NCBI RefSeq assembly: GCF_000090795.2
Contig: NW_003546300.1
Coordinates: 228,892 to 278,525 of the forward strand
DNA from: Amphimedon queenslandica
Taxonomy: Eukaryota > Porifera > Demospongiae > Haplosclerida > Niphatidae
Length of the DNA: 49,634 bases
Direction: 5' to 3'
Part shown: piece after piece, positions 42,545 to 49,634 of the stretch
Numbering within the stretch: the first letter of the stretch is position 1
How the letters are laid out: each line of letters begins with the position of its first letter
Made by a program: the position numbers and the translations under genes
The notes under the pieces: model-generated
Databases searched by the model: none
What the model was told of the DNA's origin: nothing
What the model saw: only the letters and a program-made list of their open reading frames with translations

Positions 42545-43075
42545 GCTTAAGTCTGAGATACAGTGGTCAAATGAACATAATTGTGCATTTCAAAAGGCCA
42601 AGGAAGCTTTAGCTCAAGCCTCATTACCTATTCCATCATACCCATGAAGCCTCCACTGACATATGAGTGATGCATCTGGCTTTGCTGTGGTGCAGTATTA
42701 CAACAATATGTAAATAGTCAGTGGCAACCACTTTCATAGTTTTCCAGGAAGCATTCCCCAACTGAGCAAAGGTATAGCACATTTTATCAAGAGCTTCTAG
42801 CCCATTATTCAGCTATCAAACATTTTTTTGATTTTGTTAAATGTTGTGTCTTCACAGTCTCCATGGACAACAAGCAACTCACATATTCCTTATACTAAAT
42901 GTAATAAATACTCAACACGAAAACTCAGACGTCTCCATTACATATCTCTACCAGTGATTTTTGTCACATACAAGGCAAGGACAACCCATTTTCTGATGGG
43001 CTGTCCAGAGTACAACTCAATGCCATTCCCCTCCCTTTTTCAATTTAGAAGAAATGGCTACTGCTCAAATAAGTG
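42545..43075 (+). pseudogene. Gypsy B RNase H fragment
   Basis: Plus frames give QWSNEHNCAFQKAKEALAQA (RT thumb end, 42555-42620), then MSDASGFAVVQYYNN (about 42663-42705, the RNase H DAS motif) and, after breaks, STRKLRRLHYIS (about 42912-42945), matching the SxRQ-x-RqLdYIS stretch of gypsy RNase H. Insertions and shifts separate these words. It begins immediately beside the Harbinger right end, so the Harbinger insertion may have cut this gypsy copy. Confidence 0.75.
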
Positions 43076-43149
43076 AGAGTTTCTTTCTATGAAGTGTCCA
43101 CATCACTCTCACTCTACAACATTTCCTTGTTCCTCATTCTACACATTCT

Positions 43150-44260
43150 ATTATGTGTGACGTTATTGATGGAGCACCACACCCTGTTGTCCCACCCTCT
43201 TTCAGGCGATTAGTTTTTGATGCTTGGCACAGACTGTCTCATCCAGGTATTAAAGTCACTCAGAAACTTATATGAAGTCAAATGGTGTGGGCCAAGATGT
43301 ACAATGATATTGAAGGATGGACTTGTTCATGTCTCGTCAACAGTCAAAAGTACTTTGTCACACTATTTCCATTCAATCACCTTTCCTACACTTGATTCTC
43401 AATTCGTTCACATTCATGATCAATTTGTTTGCCCCCTTCCTCCTTCTCATGTTCATACATATCTATTCACTTGTATTGGTAGATTCACTTGATGGCCAGA
43501 AGCATTCCCTCTCACCACTATTACTGCTCTTTTGGTCACTCGTTTTCTTACTTCTGGATGGATTTCAAGGTTTGGGGTCCCAACCAGTGTTACTATTGAT
43601 CGCAAGTCAATTTGAATCTGATCTTTGGCATCAACTCATACTGCAGGGTACTACACATATTTACACCACAGCCTACCACTCCGAAGCAAATGGTCTTGTG
43701 GAACGTTTCCACTAACAACTTAAAGTAGCCCTTAAAGCTTACAATGACTCTTAATGAACTGAGTCTCTTCCATTGGTATTACTTGGCAAACATACTGATT
43801 TTAACGAGGATCTTCACTGCACTACTGCTGAACAAGTTTATTATATGTCCCTCCATCTCTTTGGTCAATTCTTTTCTCCTTCCCTTCCCTCCTCTACTCC
43901 TGACTCTATGCCATTCGACTCAAGCAGTACATGAGTACATTACATAATAGTCCTACTCCTACTCAGAATACTCGTCATTCATTTATAGACACATCTCTCT
44001 CGACTATTCAATATGTCTTCATTCATAGAGATGTGGCCCTAGCAACAACCATACGATGGCCCATTTTGAATATTGTCCTGCTCGGAGAAATAGTTTGTCT
44101 TAGATATCAATGGGCGGAACGATACTGTCAGTATAGATCAATTAAAGGCTGCTCATACTGATTGCTCAACTTCTACTACCACTGACAACAATACTCCTAA
44201 CATTCCTATTACTAATCACACCTAGTTCGTTTTAACTCTAGTCTCAATTTGTAGGTATCG
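43150..44260 (+). pseudogene. Gypsy B integrase
   Basis: Plus frames show FDAWHRLSHPGIKVTQKLI (zinc-binding part, about 43215-43275) and VHIHDQFVCPLPPS (about 43407-43448), where relatives have H-V-H-V-D-I-V-G-P-LP. The first catalytic Asp position reads Gln, with an Asp one place earlier. VTIDR (second Asp) and SQFESDLWHQL (about 43586-43645) follow, then TTAYHSEANGLVERFH (about 43668-43712, catalytic Glu). The C-terminal part has YVFIHRDVAL (44008-44045), PYDGPF and DTVSIDQLKAAHTD to about 44165. Frameshifts lie between all blocks. It differs from gypsy A, whose integrase is of another lineage. Confidence 0.85.
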
Positions 44261-44302
44261 TTACACTGGATGGTGAGTACTGTAGCGGATGGTTAACTAT
44301 TG

Positions 44303-44360
44303 TTACAATTATTATTATTACTACCATTATTATGATTATCATTATTACCACTACTGTTAT
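44303..44360. repeat. (ATT)n-like microsatellite
   Basis: Imperfect ATT/ACC/ATC trinucleotide run. A plus frame across it (44289-44537) is rich in Tyr/Cys because of the repeat and is not a gene. Confidence 0.7.
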
Positions 44361-44379
44361 TGTTATGATAACTCTTGTA

Positions 44380-45520
44380 AGCATGTGCATAGCATATTAT
44401 CTCTTCTCATATTTCTCTGTCTCATGTTAGTATATTTTCTTTGTAACAGTTCTGTCCTTTGTTTTTGTTATCAACAAGAATATTGTTGCCATAGTACTGC
44501 TGTTCCTCACTGTAAGCAGGCTCAAGTTGATCTATAGCCTTCTTGTTTTGGCTCTTATTAGTTGGTATTACCAACATCTTTGGCAATACCACAAAATTGC
44601 CTTGCCAACCTGTGTCCTACGTTATGATTGTTACAATAAGGTGCTTATACCTGCACCTGAGTTTGCACCACTCAGGAGGAGTTCAGGCTATTAACAATCT
44701 TGGTTTTTTGTTTAATTGAGGGTCAAATGGCATCAATGTTCAGGGAGAATTTCCTTGCCATGATAAATTACGTAACCAAAGCAAAACTTTTAAACACAAA
44801 ACAGTTTAATGGCCGCAGCCATTGTGCAACATCCATTTATCCTGGTAAGCATTAAAATTTACATTGGCTGTACCTGCCAGGAAAGAGTATTAGTATGTAC
44901 ATCAAATAGTGTAGAGAGAGCTATAAAGAATGATGTAAATATGGTATTAATGTGGTAGGCATTTAGGGTATTTTATCCTTTCATGGTCATTTAGATATGT
45001 TGCAAGGTATACCTAATGATTACAGGCATTGCATTCTATGAGTTGTGAAATCTCCTTTAAATTTTTGCACTCTATCTAAATTTTCCTCTAAAGCATTTTC
45101 TATTTAGCAGCATTTCTCAAGAAGGCTGTGGCAAGAAAGCTGGTATTGGTTTCCGTTGCGAAATGCTTATAGAGCCACCATCCCATTTTCCTTTTTAAAA
45201 CAGCCTTGTGCGCATGCGCATTGATGCAATATTGAACTGTTGTTCTTAATATAGACTTCTAAGCTAATTAGGAAATTGTAAGACCTAGAATACTCTAAAA
45301 TAAAACAATAAATAAACCCTTCACCAACCTTAGGACTCCTAACATAACTATGAGACTTCTAATAAGTCTAGGGGTGCTCTGAAAAGAAAACAGCCAATCT
45401 TATCCCTAAACTCTAAAACAATAGCTAACTAGGCAACTCCTAATGTAACTAGGGGACATAAGTAACTATAAGATGGCTAAAGTAATTTAAAGGTAATTAA
45501 GGAAGTTTTATAAGAAAAAA
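44380..45520. other. No recognisable gene
   Basis: Unassigned DNA after gypsy B. Near 45300-45480 several degenerate CTAACTAGG/ACTCCTAA words recur and may be a SINE tail. The only notable site is the NRF-1-like palindrome at 45209. Confidence 0.4.
45209..45220. promoter_or_regulatory. NRF-1-type palindrome
   Basis: TGCGCATGCGCA is a perfect match to the animal NRF-1 consensus YGCGCAYGCGCR. Related half-sites occur at 36689 and 48958. No gene start is visible within a kilobase, so it may be part of a repeat rather than a working promoter. Confidence 0.25.
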
Positions 45521-45529
45521 AGCAGCCTT

Positions 45530-45620
45530 TGCTCCAGGTGGATTTCAACCCGTCCCCATGCCCAGCCTGCTTGGTGCATGCAGCTTGTGCTTTACAACTG
45601 CGCCATGACGATCCTGCTGC
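45530..45620 (-). repeat. tRNA-derived SINE head
   Basis: On the minus strand TGGCGCAGTTGT (45605-45594) fits a pol III A box and GGTTGAAATCC (45550-45540) a B box, about 55 nt apart, as in tRNA-derived promoters. The arms do not fold into a full cloverleaf by eye, so a SINE head is more likely than a tRNA gene. The minus frame 45662-45477 across it is an artefact. Confidence 0.5.
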
Positions 45621-45974
45621 CAATTTATTGCTGATTTCACTATATATACTGATTGCTGTCATGTAGTAGGCCTCCTACCAGCAAGCCATTGTTAGAAGAA
45701 ACCGGTACCGGCTTTTTAGATGCTGTGTATGAAATATTAAAAGCAATTGTTAAAATCTGTCACCATCATGAATTTACATGCTGTCTTTTTGCCATATGCA
45801 CCTAGCCTGTCAGATACCTGACAAATAAAGGGTGTGGCTTTTAGTTTTTTTACCTTCTCTGTACTTTCATCAGTATTTACTTTTGGTATGCGCAATGTAC
45901 ATATTTCTGTTAGAAGAGATTAGCATGAAATGCTGATTGCCATTCAGCTAAAAAGATGTAACTTGACTTTTACA

Positions 45975-46560
45975 AACTCTTACATGAGCTTTGAGTTGCA
46001 CCACCAGCTCATATGCTAAGCCATATTCCACACTGTCAATGGTTATGGGGTCTTTCCTGGCCTCATTCCACCTTCTTTTTCAAAAGCCATAATGGTACCT
46101 TGAAGAGGAAAGTACACTGTACCTTGAATGTTGCTGAAAAATTTTCATTCCCTATTGATGTTAGTTATGAAACCATTGGAAAAGTTTTACAGTAAAATTG
46201 AACGTCAGAAAAGTAAATCATTTCTTGATTATTTTTCATTTTCCAAGCGATCTATGCCAAAGGTAACATGAAGCTCTGCTGTTGGTACCATTGGATCTGA
46301 ATGTTGAGGCCCCATTGAACTTTGACAAGCCAGAGTGTTACAGACGGAGTTAATGAATTTGAACAACTTTATATCAATAACAAAACATTCCGTACTATTT
46401 CATCTCGAAATGAAGATGGATGTAATAGTTGCCATTGCTCTTACATCAAGAATGAGAAGTGGATGACTATAGAGAGATAATAAAATCTGCTGACTGTTCA
46501 TTTGGCAATATTGCTGACTTCCATTTTGGCCAGCTCACACCAGTATATTAAATTATGCCT
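45975..46560 (+). pseudogene. CACTA (En/Spm) transposase C-terminal fragment
   Basis: The frame 46013-46195 reads LSHIPHCQWLWGLSWPHSTF, then FKSHNGTLKRKVHCTLNVAE. This matches the DUF4218 pattern of CACTA transposases: HL...V-x-x-x-GPLW-x-HS-x-F-x-FE-x-x-NG-x-L-x-x-x-VHGT. Further frames at about 46365-46470 give NNKTFRTISSRNEDGCNSCH and, at about 46500, FGNIADFHFG, which suit the region after DUF4218. The DDE core (Tnp_2) upstream is not visible. Frame changes show decay. Confidence 0.55.
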
Positions 46561-48480
46561 TATGTCGCTGAATTACTGAAGTGCACCCGTTAAACAGTAG
46601 CGATCCTATTATGGAAAAAGACATGGTCTCTAACTGCTACTTCAGTGAACTTTTAAGCACTACACTTACATACATCACTAAATTACCTAATGTGAAACAT
46701 TTTTTTTAAGTCCCAATTGTTAAGCATGCATATAAATCTTATAGACTCTCATTTCCATGGTTAACTGACTCTATAATTGATTTCATTTTTTAAAGGACCA
46801 ATTTCACATAGATAAATCTATTAAATATTACTTAACTTAAAGATTTAATTACAGAACAGTAACAAAAAGAATTAAGGCTACATTATGTTACAAAAAATGA
46901 TCGGAGGAGGCTTGCATCCTAACTAGCCTACAAAACAAGTAACAAAAGTAAGGTCAAATAAAAAACTGTAAGTATCATACAATCACACATTATGCTGTTA
47001 TGTTAGCATTGAATTTTATTACATAACATACATCTACTTGTAAACAAATTACACTTTGCACACTTTCGTTCTTAATTGTTATAATACAAGTAGACCTGTG
47101 ACCATATCTGTCTAATTGACATTAGAACAGTAATGCCTGTCATAATAATGAGATCTTGTGTAAAATCAGTTTATAAAAGAAGTTTGTTATTAAATCATTT
47201 ATGGAAACTTCGATTTCAGAATTATTGTACATGCATCGAATATAAATAAGATTTTGTTAATTTGTAAAAGATCTCTTAGTATCAGAAGTATACATTGATC
47301 ATCTGGTATCTTGTAGGATCTAATAGAAATAAGATTTTCTTGGATCTGATTGCTCTTTGTGCACATTTGATAATCATGTACCTTGTAGAATCTGATGTAA
47401 ACATGATTAAGTCTAAATTCTTAAAGAGGTTGGATCATACTTGATTGTGCAGAATATGCTACCAAAAAATCTGTTTTGTCCTGTAGCATCTTGGTACCAC
47501 AAACAAATTCTTGCAACATCTTTAATTTTAATTTTTACAGGAGCTTTCATGCAACTATGTAAAAGTTCATTATTATTAGTAACACAGTAGCGTTACTAAG
47601 TAGGATTCACCCCCAAACAAAATGGCTGCCATGACTTTGCAGCCTTGCTATACCAGGAAACGAGCTCCTATGCTTGCCAGACTTCTTACAGGACCTCATC
47701 TTGACCAGAGGACTCCATTGGTACCAATAGCGTGGCTCTAAACCTAGGCTAAGAGGAAAGCCAAAAATCAGCGAACTGGTCATTTTGTTCAGCCACCTTT
47801 TTTCATCTTCATCATAATCATCAAGTCCTGGCAATTCAGTTGGCGAGCTGTATCTCGATCTTGACTCGTGCTAGAACTATAATTCTTACACCACTATACT
47901 CCAACAGTCTATGCGCAGATCCATGTCTTCTAAAATCATTCTCCAAAATAAGAAAAAGTAACGTTATGGCTGCTGTATGAGGCCAACTTACCTCCTGTTA
48001 CCATTTTGTTAATTGTAGAAACATGTGCTCCAAAATTTGGGCGTGGTCATGCATGCTCAGATCTCAGAACTGGGAAAAGCAATCAATGTTTTAACCTAGC
48101 TAGGATAGCTATGCTTGGAATCAATTGCATTACTTAGTGGAGGTTTCCAACTAAAAGAAGGTATTAATCTTACATATTTTTTATCAAGTGTTTAATGAAT
48201 TATTTTATTTAAAAATTTAATGTTACAATAATGCAATGATCATGACTTTGACATCAGAAAGAACAGGAATTGATAGCTAGGGAAGGTGGAACTTCTTGAA
48301 CAAGGATTCAAGTCAAGACTATATTATTAATTTCACTTGTCATCAGTATAGTAGATAGTCCTTCAGCATATCTATTTCAGGCTGTGAGTGCTGTCTCTCA
48401 TAAATGCTGTGAAGTCATAACATTAATAAAGAAAATTATTGTGTGTGTAAAATCAACACAAACAAGAACATAAAAAATTT
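46561..48480. other. Mostly unassigned; one acidic minus-strand frame
   Basis: The minus frame from about 47880 to 47607 reads SSPTELPGLDDYDEDEKRWL and continues 60 residues to a WG end. It has an acidic start and no known domain, and could be a first exon. The rest is AT-rich with no recognisable gene or terminal repeat. Confidence 0.3.
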
Positions 48481-48697
48481 AAAAACGAGACTGAGTAGGA
48501 TTCCAAATGACTAAGGAAAATAGAAAATGAAGATCCTACTCTTGTGATGCAAAGTCTACTCTACATCGCAAGGTGATTAATAAGTTTTACATAAGAACAT
48601 TAAAAGTACAATGTAGAGTAGAATTGGCATAACAAGAGTAGAATTTTCATTTTGTATCTTCATCGGTCATTCGGAATCCTACTCAGTCTTGTTTTTT
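48481..48697. mobile_element. Foldback MITE
   Basis: The ends ACGAGACTGAGTAGGATTCC and GGAATCCTACTCAGTCTTGT are inverted repeats. A second inner pair, with CTACTCTACAT/ATGTAGAGTAG and GATCCTACTCTTGT/ACAAGAGTAGAATT, makes almost the entire 217 bp self-complementary. It has no coding capacity. Confidence 0.85.
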
Positions 48698-48799
48698 AAT
48701 TTTTTTATTACTAGTTTTTTTACTGTACATGGATGTACATGTAAGTGATTACTGTATATTGATGTACACATGTGATACAATAACAGGGCACATGTAAAC

Positions 48800-48914
48800 G
48801 TTATAACACCCCTGCTAGGGATACATTGCATTTGTATGACCGAGCCCGAGGGCCAGAGTCCCGAGGTCGAGGTCATACAATTACAATGTATCCCGCAGGG
48901 GGGGTGTTATTAAC
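48800..48914. repeat. GC-rich long hairpin
   Basis: The left arm has GTTATAACACCCC, GGGATACATTG and TTGTATGACC. The right arm has GGTCATACAA, CAATGTATCCC and GGGGTGTTATTAAC. The loop region has GAGCCCGAGG and CCGAGGTCGAG. The 115-bp unit folds into one hairpin. Confidence 0.85.
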
Positions 48915-49634
48915 ATATTTGTGTAGTATTAAGTGGGCGTATCAAAGGCGCTAGCCAATGCGCATGCTCATTAGCACCACACCTCGTGGTAAAATGGTAG
49001 CAATGGAGGACAGGAGGCTCAGGAAAAGGTACTTTTATCAACTGATCCAGGCTTTAGGTTGACATAATCTTACTATTTTCAGGCTATAGAATCTGGAAGA
49101 GGTCCAGAACAGAGATTCTGCGCTTGCTGACCGGCCATGTATCGATCTTGCCTTCCCTGGCCATCTTATTTAGTATCAAGGCTTAGTCAACCATTGATTT
49201 CAACACAAAAGGAGAGCAGTGAAACTCTACCTGCATGGATTGTTGGTCTATGAATCATACTAAAGTTTTCTGCACTCCGGAGACTCACAATTGTTCCGAC
49301 TTTGTACCAGCTGTCAGTTCCCGCGGGCCACTAGACATAGGCCAGACTTTATTACAAGCTTTTGACTTTCAGCTTATAATACGTGTACAATAATGTTGTT
49401 TCTTATATTTTATTTTAAGAGATTTTAGCTGTAAACCCACAGGGATACAAATAAAACCACACACTTTAAAAAATGAAAGTTGAATTTAACCCACTTTTGT
49501 GCGTTTCTGAAAATGCAACCAGGGTAACCCACCTACTGGTAACTTTAACTTCTTATTTTCGTGGGTTAATTTAACCACCTCACCATTAACCATATATTAC
49601 AGTTATTTTCACCCACCACAATACATGGACTATG
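48915..49634. other. Window end, no recognisable gene
   Basis: A short ATG-led segment near 48993 (ATGGTAGCAATGGAGGACAG) ends at an AAAAG/GTACTT donor-like site, and a TTTTCAG acceptor-like site lies near 49081, but the joined frame stops at once. Several AACCCAC words occur between 49432 and 49616. Nothing is assigned. Confidence 0.35.

Noticed and set aside
43317-43715. 132-codon frame in gypsy B
   Set aside because: Only its last part (YHSEANGLVERFH) is in the integrase frame; the rest is out of frame with the zinc-binding and core words.
44289-44537. 82-codon Tyr/Cys-rich plus frame
   Set aside because: Produced by an ATT microsatellite.
45477-45662. 61-codon minus frame
   Set aside because: Coincides with the pol III box region of the SINE head; no protein motif.
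1-49634. CRISPR arrays, rRNA, intact tRNA or bacterial operons
   Set aside because: No regularly spaced short repeats, no rRNA-like blocks, no foldable tRNA; splice sites and element families are eukaryotic.

Overview
This window looks like AT-rich nuclear DNA from an early-branching animal, most likely a demosponge (Amphimedon-like). That placement is inferred from the mix of element families and from very short spliceosomal introns (43, 52 and 108 nt in the best models). It is not proven by any single marker gene. I see no rRNA, intact tRNA, CRISPR array or bacterial operon. There is no long intact host gene. The window is a dense, nested graveyard of transposable elements with a few small gene-like pieces between them.

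Region by region. 1-1300: N-terminal part of a TTF-finger hAT transposase (minus) next to a BED-finger hAT fragment. 1.87-2.73 kb: first piggyBac relic. 3.53-3.77 kb: short MITE, with a second copy at 38.04-38.26 kb. 4.8-6.4 kb: a Crypton/KIAA1958-type tyrosine recombinase split by an 830-bp composite repeat. 8.05-8.47 kb: exons of an uncharacterised conserved gene. 8.95-9.33 kb: a two-exon chromodomain mini-gene. 9.6-10.6 kb: second piggyBac relic. 10.6-11.4 kb: inverted second copy of the composite repeat. 11.80-14.76 kb: a nearly full-length decayed hAT with both termini. 16.2-18.1 kb: an uncharacterised protein relic. 18.2-19.6 kb: a MITE and a tandem array. 20.9-23.7 kb: HECT-like E3 ligase exons with a retroelement 3' fragment between them. 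24.2-29.4 kb: a decayed Ty3/gypsy element (minus) containing a Tc/mariner-like MITE. 30.7-36.3 kb: a Helitron with Rep, PIF1-type helicase and OTU domains (minus). 37.5-38.0 kb: a second HECT-like fragment. 38.6-39.3 kb: DIRS-like reverse transcriptase. 39.4-42.5 kb: a PIF/Harbinger element with convergent transposase and MADF genes. 42.5-44.3 kb: a second gypsy pol fragment. 45.5 kb: tRNA-derived SINE head. 46.0-46.6 kb: CACTA (En/Spm) transposase fragment. 48.5-48.9 kb: two foldback elements.

How the parts work together: most coding units are dead. Several lost defined catalytic residues: gypsy RT YxDD became YISH, gypsy integrase D became N, DIRS RT motif A D became Y, and the Helitron helicase lost its Walker A and its Walker B Glu. 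The most interesting candidates are the composite repeat (an ORF module joined to a long-arm foldback, each also found alone), the small chromodomain gene, and two conserved protein families that I can recognise as recurring in sponges and cnidarians but cannot name.
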